This document shows, piece by piece, positions 34,573-42,731 of a DNA stretch of 64,000 nucleotides. Made by a program: the position numbers and the translations under genes. Origin of the DNA: Streptomyces gardneri (GTDB lineage Bacteria > Actinomycetota > Actinomycetes > Streptomycetales > Streptomycetaceae); NCBI RefSeq assembly GCF_006539185.1, contig NZ_BJMN01000053.1, positions 1-64,000 on the forward strand. Direction: 5' to 3'. The notes beneath the pieces are model-generated. The model saw only the letters and a list, made by a program, of their open reading frames with translations, was not told the DNA's origin and did not search any database. Position 1 is the first letter of the stretch. Every line of letters starts with the position of its first letter.

Positions 34573-34778
34573 TCCGCAAGTCCTCTACCGGGGACGCCTC
34601 CGAACTGGCGTGGTTCAAGAGCAGCTACAGCGACGGCAACGAGGGCGATTCCTGCATCGAGGTCGCCACCACCCCCGCCACCGTTCACGTCCGCGACTCC
34701 AAGAACCTCGGCGGTCCCCAGCTCGCGCTGACGCCCGCCGCCTGGGCGGGCTTCGTCTCGTACGCCGTCCGCCACTGA
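34569..34778 (+). CDS. DUF397 protein, partner of the XRE regulator
   Basis: This 69-aa small protein has the full family signature: LAWFKSSYSDGNEGDSCIEV, then VHVRDSKNL and AWAGFVSYA at the C-terminus. Translation is coupled to the XRE gene by a four-base overlap. In the whiJ/abaA-type systems this protein is believed to modulate its XRE partner; the mechanism is not settled. Confidence 0.92.
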   Translation: MIRKSSTGDASELAWFKSSYSDGNEGDSCIEVATTPATVHVRDSKNLGGPQLALTPAAWAGFVSYAVRH

Positions 34779-34797
34779 CCTACACGGGGCCGTGGGC

Positions 34798-35679
34798 TCA
34801 ACCGGTGTGGGTCACCACGGCGTCGATGAGCTCCGGCCAGAGTTCTCGGGGGCGGTCGTGGCCCATGTCGGGGACCAGCAGGAGTTCGGCACCCGGCACG
34901 AGCTCCGCCGTGCGCCTTCCGCCGCTGGGGTCGATCAGTGTGTCGTCCAGGCCGTGGATCACCAGCGTCGGGACCCGCAGTTCGCGCAGGGCCTCCGCGC
35001 GTGAACCGCTGAGGATCATCGCGGCGAGCTGTCGGCCGAGTCCCGCCGGGTGGTACGAGCGGTCGTAGCTTGCGGCGGCCAGCTCCCGCAGTGCTGCGCC
35101 GTCGCCGTAGCGGCGGGAGGCCCACACCAGTTCCCGCTCCGCCGCCGCGACGTATCCGTCGCGGTCCGCGGGCTTCGGGGTGGCCATGACCGCCTGCGCC
35201 TCCGGGCTGGACCGGCCGTATGCGTTCTCGCCGGTCGAGGACATCAACGACGTCAGGCTCAGTACCCGCTCCGGGGAGGAGAGGGCCATCGTCTGGGCGA
35301 TCATTCCGCCCATCGAGCTGCCGACCACGTGGGCGCGTTCGATGCCGAGCGCGGTGAGCAGGGCGAGGCCGTCGTCGGCCATGTCGTGAAGCCGGTAGGG
35401 GGCCATTGCGAGGGCGGCGGGAATGTCGCCCGCGCTGACGGTGGCGATGAACTCGGCCACGTCGACGGGGTGATCGTCGAACTTGGTGGACAGCCCGCAG
35501 TCACGGTTGTCGTAGCGGATCACGTAGCGGCCGCGATCCGCCAGCGCCCGGCAGAAGTCCTCGTGCCAGGCGAGCATCTGCGCACCGAAACCCATCACGA
35601 GCAGGACGGGTGGGTCCCCGGGGTCGCCGAAGCTCTCGTACGCGATGGACACCTCGGGGGACACGGCAGTGATCGGCAT
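34798..35679 (-). CDS. Alpha/beta hydrolase
   Basis: This 293-aa serine hydrolase fold has nucleophile Ser122 in the elbow GSSMGG, an oxyanion region near VMGFGAQM, Asp in HGLDDTLIDP and the late His in PDMGHDRP. Residues 59-66 (NRDCGLST) are typical of a large group of esterases and haloperoxidase-like hydrolases. The substrate cannot be told. It converges on the DUF397 gene with 19 bp between them, and its own promoter side faces the DUF4097 gene. Confidence 0.85.
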   Translation of the reverse strand: MPITAVSPEVSIAYESFGDPGDPPVLLVMGFGAQMLAWHEDFCRALADRGRYVIRYDNRDCGLSTKFDDHPVDVAEFIATVSAGDIPAALAMAPYRLHDMADDGLALLTALGIERAHVVGSSMGGMIAQTMALSSPERVLSLTSLMSSTGENAYGRSSPEAQAVMATPKPADRDGYVAAAERELVWASRRYGDGAALRELAAASYDRSYHPAGLGRQLAAMILSGSRAEALRELRVPTLVIHGLDDTLIDPSGGRRTAELVPGAELLLVPDMGHDRPRELWPELIDAVVTHTG

Positions 35680-35757
35680 ACAGGGAGCCTGTCATGGCCG
35701 GCCAGGGCGCGTCCCCGGATATCCGGTGCGTCCGCTGTGCGTTCACCTTCAATTCAA

Positions 35758-35862
35758 TGCAACGGATGGTGTGTGGGTGTTGCATCGCGATTCAAGGTCG
35801 TTGCAACGAAATGTGTGCGCTGAGCTGGGAGTATGTAGATGGGATGCAACGGGTGTGTTGCG
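35758..35862 (+). promoter_or_regulatory. Cluster of GTTGCA half-sites before the DUF4097 gene
   Basis: TGCAAC (35758-35763), GTTGCA (35779-35784), the full palindrome GTTGCAAC (35800-35807), TGCAAC (35845-35850) and GTTGCG (35857-35862) lie within 105 bp and include two inverted pairs. The region is AT-richer than its flanks and sits 65 bp before the gene. It looks like a multi-site operator; no regulator gene is adjacent. Confidence 0.5.
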
Positions 35863-35926
35863 TGGCGAGTGAATGCGCCGTAGCGTTTGCGTTGTCGGAA
35901 ACAAGGAATCGCCTCAGGAGAACATC

Positions 35927-36598
35927 ATGCAGAACTTCGCCACCACCGCCCCGATCGCCGTCGTCCTGGACGTCCCGGCCGGCCACATCCGCTTCATCGC
36001 CGCCGACCGCGCCGACACCAACGTCGAGGTCCTCCCCGCGAACGCCGGGAACAGCAACGACGTGAAGGCGGCCGAGCGGGTCTCCGTCGCCTACGCCGAC
36101 GGTGTCCTGCGGATCGAGGCCGCCGAGGCCAAGAGCCGGATCCTGGGCAACTCCGGGGCAGTCGAGGTCACCGTCCAGCTGCCGGCCGGTTCCCGTGTCG
36201 AGGCGAAGACGGCCGCCGCCGACTTCCGGAGTGTCGGACGGCTGGGTGACGTGACCTTCGAGGGCGCGCAGGGCGCGGTCAAGCTCGACGAGACCGCCGC
36301 CGCGCGTCTGACCCTCCAGGCCGGCGACATCGCGGTCGGACGCCTGGGCGGCCCGGCGGAGATCAGCACGCAGAAGGGTGACCTCCGGATCGCCGAGGCC
36401 CTGCGCGGGACCGTCGCGCTGAGCACCCAGGCCGGCGACATCTCGATCGGTGCCGGCCGCGGTGTCTCCGCCACCCTCGACGCCGGCACCGGCCTGGGCC
36501 GGATCACCAACACCCTCCAGAACAGCGAGGGCGCCACCGCCGGCCTGAACATCCACGCCACCACCGCCTACGGCGACATCACCGCCCGCACCCTCTGA
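35927..36598 (+). CDS. DUF4097 family beta-helix protein
   Basis: This 223-aa protein lacks a signal peptide. From about residue 20 it is a series of short strands in a repeating pattern (VEVTVQLPAGSRVEAKTAAA, LTLQAGDIAVG, LRIAEALRGTVALSTQAGDI), as in DUF4097/DUF4098 beta-solenoid proteins. Function is unknown. It is often co-regulated with PadR or TetR regulators. The ATG at 35927 follows a clear AGGAG. Confidence 0.82.
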   Translation: MQNFATTAPIAVVLDVPAGHIRFIAADRADTNVEVLPANAGNSNDVKAAERVSVAYADGVLRIEAAEAKSRILGNSGAVEVTVQLPAGSRVEAKTAAADFRSVGRLGDVTFEGAQGAVKLDETAAARLTLQAGDIAVGRLGGPAEISTQKGDLRIAEALRGTVALSTQAGDISIGAGRGVSATLDAGTGLGRITNTLQNSEGATAGLNIHATTAYGDITARTL

Positions 36599-36733
36599 CC
36601 CCGCCCCGGACCGTCAGGCCGGGCGATCCGGGAAAGACATCGCGCGGCCTGTCACACATCCCGTTCGGGCTCCGTCAGTGCTGTGTCCGGCTCGGTCGAG
36701 GCGGACACGGGAGAGGCTGAAGGAGCCGTCGCG

Positions 36734-37087
36734 ATGTTCACCGAGATGTCCACCACCGCAGTCGTCGTCACCGCCGTCGCCGCCTTCATGGCCGGGTTCT
36801 CCGCCGCGGCGATCTTCTTCAGGGCCGCGTTCGTCGTCGAGCCCCTCGCCCAGTACGGCGTGCCGCAGTCCTGGTGGAACCGGCTCGGGGCCGCCAAGGC
36901 CGCCGGGGCCGCCGGGCTCGTCGTCGGGTTCTTCGTGCCGGTCATCGGGACCCTCGCCGCGATCGGGCTGATCCTGTACTTCGCGGGTGCCGTGATCACG
37001 ATCGTCCGCGCCCGTTCGTACGGACACGTGCCCTTCCCGCTCGTCTACATGGCCCCCGCCGTCGCCGCCCTCGCTCTGACCTGGTGA
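36734..37087 (+). CDS. DoxX family membrane protein
   Basis: This 117-aa protein has four membrane segments (about 8-30, 52-72, 75-93 and 98-116). Its mid-part, FFRAAFVVEPLAQYGVPQSW then LGAAKAAGAAGLVVGFFVP, matches small DoxX-like proteins. These are linked to thiol and oxidative-stress responses in some bacteria, but the function here is open. The ATG at 36734 has GAAGGAG ten bases upstream. It shares a terminator with metG on the other strand. Confidence 0.8.
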   Translation: MFTEMSTTAVVVTAVAAFMAGFSAAAIFFRAAFVVEPLAQYGVPQSWWNRLGAAKAAGAAGLVVGFFVPVIGTLAAIGLILYFAGAVITIVRARSYGHVPFPLVYMAPAVAALALTW

Positions 37088-37097
37088 CCCGCAAGGG

Positions 37098-37135
37098 AAA
37101 GGCCGCCACCCCCGTGAGCAGGGGTGGCGGCCTTT
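37098..37135. terminator. Bidirectional terminator between doxX-like gene and metG
   Basis: A 15-bp perfect stem AAAGGCCGCCACCCC (37098-37112) pairs with 37121-37135 around the loop CGTGAGCA. It is A-rich on the left and T-rich on the right, so it can work in both directions between the convergent genes. Confidence 0.85.
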
Positions 37136-37153
37136 GCCGTACGTCAGACGACG

Positions 37154-38761
37154 TCAGTCCTTCTTCGGCTCCTCCAGGCGCGGGAACAGCACCGCACCCT
37201 TCGTCACCGTCGCGCCCGCCGGGAGCCGGCCCCACGTCGCGGAGGACTGGACCGGCTGCGCGGCCAGCGCGCCCAGGGACGCCTCGGCGCCCAGCGAGTC
37301 CCACAGCGCCTGCGAGGTCTCCGGCATGATCGGGTTGAGGAGGACGGCGACGGCGCGGAGCGACTCGGCGGCCGTGTAGAGGATGGTCGCGAGGCGGGCC
37401 TTGCCCTCCTCGGACTCGTCCTTCGCGACCTTCCAGGGCTCCTGCTCCGTGATGTAGCCGTTGACCTGCTTCACGAAGTCGAAGATCGCCAGGATGCCGG
37501 CCTGGAAGTCCAGCTCCTCGCCGATCTTCGCGTCGGCCGTCGCGACCGCCTTGGCCAGACCGTCCTGGATCGCCTTCTCCGCGTCACCGTCGGCCGCCGA
37601 GGCCGGCAGCTCGCCGCCGAAGTACTTGCCGACCATCGCCGCCACGCGCGAGGCGAGGTTGCCGTAGTCGTTCGCCAGCTCGGACGTGTACCGGGCGGTG
37701 AAGTCCTCCCACGAGAACGAACCGTCCTGGCCGAACGCGATCGCCCGCAGGAAGTACCAGCGGTACGCGTCCACGCCGAAGTGCGAGGTCAGGTCCTGCG
37801 GCTTGATACCGGTCAGGTTCGACTTCGACATCTTCTCGCCGCCGACCATCAGCCAGCCGTTGGCCGCGACCCGGCCGGGGACCGGCAGTCCCTGCGCCAT
37901 CAGCATCGCCGGCCAGATCACCGCGTGGAAGCGCAGGATGTCCTTGCCGATGAGGTGGACGTTCGCCGGGAAGGTCTCTTCGAACTTCTCCGGGTTCTCG
38001 TTGTAGCCGACGGCCGTCGCGTAGTTCAGGAGCGCGTCGATCCACACGTAGATGACGTGCTTCTCGTCCCACGGCACCGGGACGCCCCAGTCGAAGGTCG
38101 AGCGCGAGATGGAGAGGTCCTCCAGGCCCTGCTTGACGAAGTTCACGACCTCGTTGCGGGCCGACTCCGGCTGGATGAAGCCCGGGTTCGCCTCGTAGAA
38201 CTCCAGGAGCTTCGGGCCGTACTCGCTCAGCTTGAAGAAGTAGTTCTCCTCCTTGAGGATCTCCACCGGCTTCTTGTGGACGGCGCACAGCTTGGTGCCG
38301 TCCTCCGCCTCGATGAGGTCGCCGGGGAGCTTGTACTCCTCACAGCCCACGCAGTACGGGCCTTCGTACCCGCCCTTGTAGATCTCGTCCTTGTCGTACA
38401 GGTCCTGCACGAACTCCTGCACGCGGTCGGTGTGACGCTTCTGCGTGGTGCGGATGAAGTCGTCGTTCGCGATGTTCAGGTGCTCCCAGAGGGGCTTCCA
38501 CGCCTCTTCCACGAGCTTGTCGCACCAGGCCTGGGGCGTGACGTCGTTCGCCTCGGCCGTGCGCATGATCTTCTGACCGTGCTCGTCCGTGCCGGTGAGG
38601 AACCACACCTTCTCGCCGCGCTGACGGTGCCAGCGCGTGAGCACGTCGCCTGCGACGGTCGTGTAGGCGTGGCCCAGGTGAGGAGCGTCGTTGACGTAGT
38701 AAATGGGGGTCGTGACGTAGAACGCCTTCGCCCCCTGCTTCTCGGATCCAGTGGCCGCCAT
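37154..38761 (-). CDS. metG: Methionyl-tRNA synthetase
   Basis: This is a 535-aa class I synthetase that charges initiator and elongator tRNA-Met. The HIGH signature is HLGH in YVNDAPHLGHAYTT and the KMSKS loop is intact (GGEKMSKSN). A zinc knuckle with two cysteines (YCVGCEEY) is followed by a Cys-Xaa-His (LCAVH), so it is of the one-knuckle type. There is no C-terminal tRNA-binding (Trbp111) domain. The ATG at 38761 starts the conserved region; a -10 element lies so close that the transcript may be leaderless. Confidence 0.96.
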   Translation of the reverse strand: MAATGSEKQGAKAFYVTTPIYYVNDAPHLGHAYTTVAGDVLTRWHRQRGEKVWFLTGTDEHGQKIMRTAEANDVTPQAWCDKLVEEAWKPLWEHLNIANDDFIRTTQKRHTDRVQEFVQDLYDKDEIYKGGYEGPYCVGCEEYKLPGDLIEAEDGTKLCAVHKKPVEILKEENYFFKLSEYGPKLLEFYEANPGFIQPESARNEVVNFVKQGLEDLSISRSTFDWGVPVPWDEKHVIYVWIDALLNYATAVGYNENPEKFEETFPANVHLIGKDILRFHAVIWPAMLMAQGLPVPGRVAANGWLMVGGEKMSKSNLTGIKPQDLTSHFGVDAYRWYFLRAIAFGQDGSFSWEDFTARYTSELANDYGNLASRVAAMVGKYFGGELPASAADGDAEKAIQDGLAKAVATADAKIGEELDFQAGILAIFDFVKQVNGYITEQEPWKVAKDESEEGKARLATILYTAAESLRAVAVLLNPIMPETSQALWDSLGAEASLGALAAQPVQSSATWGRLPAGATVTKGAVLFPRLEEPKKD

Positions 38762-38768
38762 GGTCGAA

Positions 38769-38774
38769 ATCCTA
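38769..38774 (-). promoter_or_regulatory. -10 element of metG, probably leaderless
   Basis: On the minus strand TAGGAT is followed by seven bases and then the metG ATG. No ribosome-binding site is seen. A weak -35 (GTGAGT-like) lies 17-18 bp further upstream. Confidence 0.4.
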
Positions 38775-38884
38775 ACGGTCGTACGAAGATCCACTCACAT
38801 CCATAAAACCCGGGCCGGGGCGGTGGCCGCCCGGAGACCGGGCCGGTGGCGGGCGCGGGGTGCGCGGTGGGGAAGATGGACGGC

Positions 38885-39541
38885 ATGCGTGTACTCGTCG
38901 CCGAGGACGAGCGGGACCTCGCCCGGCTCGTCGCCGTCGGCCTCCGCCGGGCCGGATTCGCCGTCGACACCGCCCACGGCGGCGACGAGGCCCTGGACCT
39001 CCTCGACCTCCATCCGTACGACGTCCTCGTCCTCGACCGCGACCTGCCCCGCGTCCACGGCGACGAGGTCGCCCGGCGGCTCGTCGCCGCAGGATCGCCG
39101 ACCCGGATCCTCATGCTGACCGCCGCCACGGCCGTCGAGGACCGCGTCGGAGGCCTCGACCTCGGCGCCGACGACTACCTCGGCAAGCCCTTCGAGTTCC
39201 CCGAGCTCGTCTCCCGCGTCCGGGCCCTGCGGCGGCGCCCCGCCCGGCCCGCGCTCCCCCCGCTCCTGGAGCGGTACGGGCTCCGCCTCGACGCCGTCCG
39301 GCGGACCGCCGCCCGCGACGGGCGGGACCTGGACCTCTCCCCGAAGGAGTTCTCCGTCCTCCAGATCCTCCTGGAGGCCGACGGGGCGACCGTCTCCGCC
39401 GAGGAGCTCCTCGACCGCGCCTGGGACGCCCACGCCGACCCCTTCACCGGGGCCGTACGGGTCTGCATGAGCAAGCTGCGGGCCAAGCTGGGCGAGCCGG
39501 GGCTCATCCGGACCGTGCAAGGAGTGGGGTACCGGCTGTGA
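38885..39541 (+). CDS. OmpR/PhoB-type response regulator
   Basis: In this 218-aa protein, the receiver domain (1-112) has phosphoacceptor Asp51, acidic pocket Glu7-Asp8 and the conserved Lys101 (GKPFEF). The C-terminal winged helix (about 125-218) has LSPKEFSVLQILLEADG and GVGYRL. The start at 38885 keeps GGGGAAG nine bases away; an in-frame ATG at 38876 is too close to it. Its stop overlaps the sensor kinase start (GTGA), so the two form one operon. The signal is unknown. Confidence 0.92.
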   Translation: MRVLVAEDERDLARLVAVGLRRAGFAVDTAHGGDEALDLLDLHPYDVLVLDRDLPRVHGDEVARRLVAAGSPTRILMLTAATAVEDRVGGLDLGADDYLGKPFEFPELVSRVRALRRRPARPALPPLLERYGLRLDAVRRTAARDGRDLDLSPKEFSVLQILLEADGATVSAEELLDRAWDAHADPFTGAVRVCMSKLRAKLGEPGLIRTVQGVGYRL

Positions 39542-40665
39542 ACGAGGGTCTGCTCGGTGCCGGCTCCACCATCCGGACCCGGATCGCGCTCGTCTACGGG
39601 GGTGCCTTCCTGGTCCTCGGCGCGGTGCTGCTGCTCGTGGTGAACCTGCTCGTCCTCGCCGGGACGGCCTGGGCGACCGACGCGATCGTGTCCCGCGCCG
39701 ACGGCGTCGCGGTCGTGGAGGCGGACCGGCTGGGCGACGACATCAGGCTCGCGGCCGGCGAACAGATGCTCATGTGGTCCTGCCTCGCCCTGCTCGCGAC
39801 CGCCTGCTGCGCCGTCGTCGTGGGCTGGTGGACCGCGGGGCGCGTCCTGCGGCCCGTCCACGAGATGACCGCCCGCGCCCGCGACCTCTCCGAACACACC
39901 CCGCACGTGGGCGGCGCCCCCGACGGCGTCTGGGGGCGGATCGCCGTCAGCGGGCCCGACGACGAGCTCAAGGAACTCGGCGACACCTTCGACGCCCTGC
40001 TCGGACGCCTGGAGGCGGCCTTCGACAGCCAGCGCCGCTTCATCGCCAACGCCTCCCACGAACTGCGCACTCCCCTCGCCACCCAGCGCGTCGCCATCCA
40101 GGTCGGCCTCGACGACGACTGCGACGTACGGGACGTGCTGCTCGACGCGAACCGGCGCAGCGAACGGCTCATCGACGGTCTGCTGCTGCTCGCCCGCAGC
40201 GAGCGGGGGCTCTCCGAACGGGAGGACGTGCCGCTCGGAGAGGTCGTCGCGGAGGAGTGCGGGGACGTGGGTGGGGAGGTGGACGTGGTCGTGGTCGTGG
40301 TGGCCGGTGGTGGGGTCGTGCGGGGCAGCCGGGTGCTGCTCGCGCAGCTCGTACGCAACCTCGTCGCGAACGCCGTCGCCTACAACGTGCCCGGGGGCAA
40401 GGTCGACGTCCGGGTGGACGGTGGCGTCCTGACCGTCACCAACACCGGGCCGGTCGTCCCCGCCCAGGACGTCGACGGGCTCTTCGAACCCTTCCGGCGG
40501 GGCGAGGGACGGGACCGTACGGGGCCCGGCGCGGGGCTCGGCCTCTCCCTCGTACGGTCGATCGCCGCGGCCCACGGCGGGACCGTACGAGCGGTCGCGC
40601 GGGACGCGGCGGAGGGCGGCGGTCTGGTGGTGACGGTGACCCTGCCGGGCCCCGCCACCCCCTAG
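39538..40665 (+). CDS. Sensor histidine kinase
   Basis: This 375-aa membrane kinase has membrane segments at about 18-45 and 78-100, enclosing a very short outside loop of about 30 residues. HAMP (about 100-155) and HisKA with His174 (ANASHELRTPLATQR) follow. The ATPase domain has LVRNLVANAVAYN and GAGLGLSLVRSIAAAHGG. A Val/Gly-rich stretch near 250-265 is unusual. With such a small sensor loop it probably senses the membrane or a partner protein. It pairs with the response regulator just upstream. Confidence 0.92.
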   Translation: MNEGLLGAGSTIRTRIALVYGGAFLVLGAVLLLVVNLLVLAGTAWATDAIVSRADGVAVVEADRLGDDIRLAAGEQMLMWSCLALLATACCAVVVGWWTAGRVLRPVHEMTARARDLSEHTPHVGGAPDGVWGRIAVSGPDDELKELGDTFDALLGRLEAAFDSQRRFIANASHELRTPLATQRVAIQVGLDDDCDVRDVLLDANRRSERLIDGLLLLARSERGLSEREDVPLGEVVAEECGDVGGEVDVVVVVVAGGGVVRGSRVLLAQLVRNLVANAVAYNVPGGKVDVRVDGGVLTVTNTGPVVPAQDVDGLFEPFRRGEGRDRTGPGAGLGLSLVRSIAAAHGGTVRAVARDAAEGGGLVVTVTLPGPATP

Positions 40666-40689
40666 CTTTCTCGACCTAGTTTTCTCGAC
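40662..40689. repeat. 14-bp duplication between two stop codons
   Basis: CTAGCTTTCTCGAC (40662-40675) is followed directly by CTAGTTTTCTCGAC (40676-40689). The kinase stop TAG lies in the first unit, and the stop of the convergent methyltransferase gene begins at 40690. Confidence 0.7.
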
Positions 40690-42438
40690 TCACCGTCGGC
40701 GGGCGTGCAGTACGTGGGCCTCCAGGGGGAGCGGGCTGTGGCCGACGAGTTCGAGGCCGGCGTCGGCGAGCAGCAGGGCGTACGCGGCGGCCGTGCGCTC
40801 CCGGCCTCCCGTGTTGCACATCATGTGGAGGTCCCACGCGGTCGCCAGCGACGGCGAGGAGTCCGCGGGCAGCAGCCGCTCCACGATCAGCAGGTCCGCC
40901 CCCGGCGGCATCGCCGCCGCGCAGTGGCGCAGGATCGTCCGGCACTGCTCGTCGTCCCAGTCGTGCAGGACCCGGGAGAGGACGTACACGTCCCCGTCCG
41001 CCGGTACGTCCGCGAAGTCACCGGTCACGAAGTCGCACCGCTCCGCGACCGCCCCGAGCCGGCCCCGCGCCGCCTCGACCACATGGGCCCGTTCGAGGAG
41101 GACCCCCCGCAGGGACGGGTGCGCGGCGAGCAGACGGCCGAGCAGTTCCCCGGTGCCGCCGGCGATGTCGACGACGGTACGTCCGCCGGGAGCGGCGGCC
41201 GCGGCCGTGACGACCGGGTGCGCCGGCAGCGGGTCGAACATCGGGGCGCTCGCCGCCATGGACCGGTCGAACCGGGCGGCCAGCTCCGGATCGCGCGCGA
41301 AGTGGTCGAAGTGGTTCTCGCCGTAGCGGTCCTCGAACCCCGGCTCCCCCGTCCGCACGGTGTGGGCGAGCCGCGCGAAGGACTCGTAGAACGGCCCCCC
41401 GTACATCAGCGCCAGCGGCCGCATCGACGCCCTGGCGTCCTCGCGCAGCAGCAGCCCCGCCTCCGTCAGCCGGAACGTGCCCCGCTCGCGGGGCTCCTCC
41501 GCCACCACACCCACCATCGCCAGGTACCGCAGCAGCGTCGCCAGGTTCTCCGGCCGCGCCCCCACCGCCCGCGCCAGCTCCTCGGCCCCCCGCGCGGTGC
41601 TCGTGCTCATCGCCTCCGGCAGCCGCAGCTCCGCGCACGCCGCCAGCGCCTGCGTCGTCCAGGCGCCCGACAGCAGACGAAGCAGCGTTTCCGCCGGATG
41701 CGACGCCCGGGGGCCGTCGAGGTGCTCCGCCAGCACGTCCCTGTGGTCACCCCGCGCGTACAGCTCCACCCGCCGGTAGGGCGTCTTCGTCTCGTCGGGT
41801 GCGGCGAAGTAGAAGACGGTCCCGTCCTCGTGCGGGTTGTACCCGCCCCCGTCCGCCACCGCCCCGTGCCGGAGGAAGCCCGCCCGCAGCCCGCGCAGCA
41901 CCAGGGGGTCCGGCCGCTCGACGTCGAAGGCCAGATGCGCCTCCCGGTCCACCGTCCGCTCCTCGGCGGCGACGGCCGCGAGCTCCGAACCTTCCGGGAC
42001 GGTCAGCGCGAACACCTCCACCGCCCGCTCCTCGCCGTCCGGCCCGGGTACCGCCGGCCGGAGGATCCGCACGTCCAGCTCCCCGGCCCCCAGCCCGTGC
42101 CGTGCCGCCAGCCGCTCCCGTACCACCACGCTCGGCTGCGCCAGGCCGTCCGCGGACAGCCCGGAGGCGGCCAGCTCCGCCCGCAGGGTCCGCTCGTCGG
42201 GAGGGAAGACGAGCAGAGCGGCGTGCGCGAACCGGCACCGCTCGGTCATCGCCCGCAACTCGGGCCCGTCGAGCCCGGGCAGCACGCGCGCCAGCAGGTC
42301 GGAGGTCTCCTGCTCCCGGACGAAGCCGGCGGCGTCACGCAGTCGTGCGACATCGCCGGGGCCGTCCGCGGCGGGTTTTTTCGGGTGGCCGGCGGCGGGG
42401 GTCGGGATGGTGGCAGGAGGCGGGGTGGTGGTCGCCAT
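40690..42438 (-). CDS. O-methyltransferase fused to an extra N-terminal domain
   Basis: This protein has 582 aa. The C-terminal part (about 245-582) is a complete SAM-dependent small-molecule O-methyltransferase: a dimerisation winged helix (ELARAVGARPENLATLLRYL), SAM motif VVDIAGGTGELLGRLL, and the catalytic region LSRVLHDWDDEQCRTIL. This is the DnrK/TcmN type seen in aromatic natural-product pathways. The first 240 residues form a second alpha/beta domain (FAHAALLVFPPDERTLRAEL ... YFAAPDETKTPYRRVELY) that I do not recognise; typical relatives have about 340 aa. The start at 42438 is preferred over 42447 because AAGGA is well spaced. It sits next to a PobA-type hydroxylase on the same strand. 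Confidence 0.82.
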   Translation of the reverse strand: MATTTPPPATIPTPAAGHPKKPAADGPGDVARLRDAAGFVREQETSDLLARVLPGLDGPELRAMTERCRFAHAALLVFPPDERTLRAELAASGLSADGLAQPSVVVRERLAARHGLGAGELDVRILRPAVPGPDGEERAVEVFALTVPEGSELAAVAAEERTVDREAHLAFDVERPDPLVLRGLRAGFLRHGAVADGGGYNPHEDGTVFYFAAPDETKTPYRRVELYARGDHRDVLAEHLDGPRASHPAETLLRLLSGAWTTQALAACAELRLPEAMSTSTARGAEELARAVGARPENLATLLRYLAMVGVVAEEPRERGTFRLTEAGLLLREDARASMRPLALMYGGPFYESFARLAHTVRTGEPGFEDRYGENHFDHFARDPELAARFDRSMAASAPMFDPLPAHPVVTAAAAAPGGRTVVDIAGGTGELLGRLLAAHPSLRGVLLERAHVVEAARGRLGAVAERCDFVTGDFADVPADGDVYVLSRVLHDWDDEQCRTILRHCAAAMPPGADLLIVERLLPADSSPSLATAWDLHMMCNTGGRERTAAAYALLLADAGLELVGHSPLPLEAHVLHARRR

Positions 42439-42731
42439 GGGGGGCATCCTTCGGGGAGGGGACAGGTGAGTTCGGGCAGGGAGGAGAGAGCCTCGGCCTT
42501 GGGGCCGGGCTCGGGAGGGAGGGGGAGGGGGGAAGGGTGTGGCGGGGCGCCGTTCGAGGCAGGGCGGGCGGGGCCGGGCCGGGTGGTGCCGGGGGTCGGG
42601 TGCCCGGTGCCGGGTGGATTCGGGCCGGGGACGGGGCCCGTGGGGTCGTGCCGGACGCGGCCTACCCGGTCGGCGGGCTCAGGGCACGACGAACAGGACT
42701 CGGTCCCGGTTCGCCGTCGTCGGCGGGTCGG
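42439..42731. other. G-rich spacer with quadruplex-type run
   Basis: No gene is seen in these 293 bp. The plus strand is strongly purine/G-rich, with five G-runs separated by one or two A at 42513-42537, a textbook G-quadruplex pattern. For the methyltransferase gene on the minus strand this is the template-strand side of its leader. No clear promoter is recognised. Confidence 0.5.
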
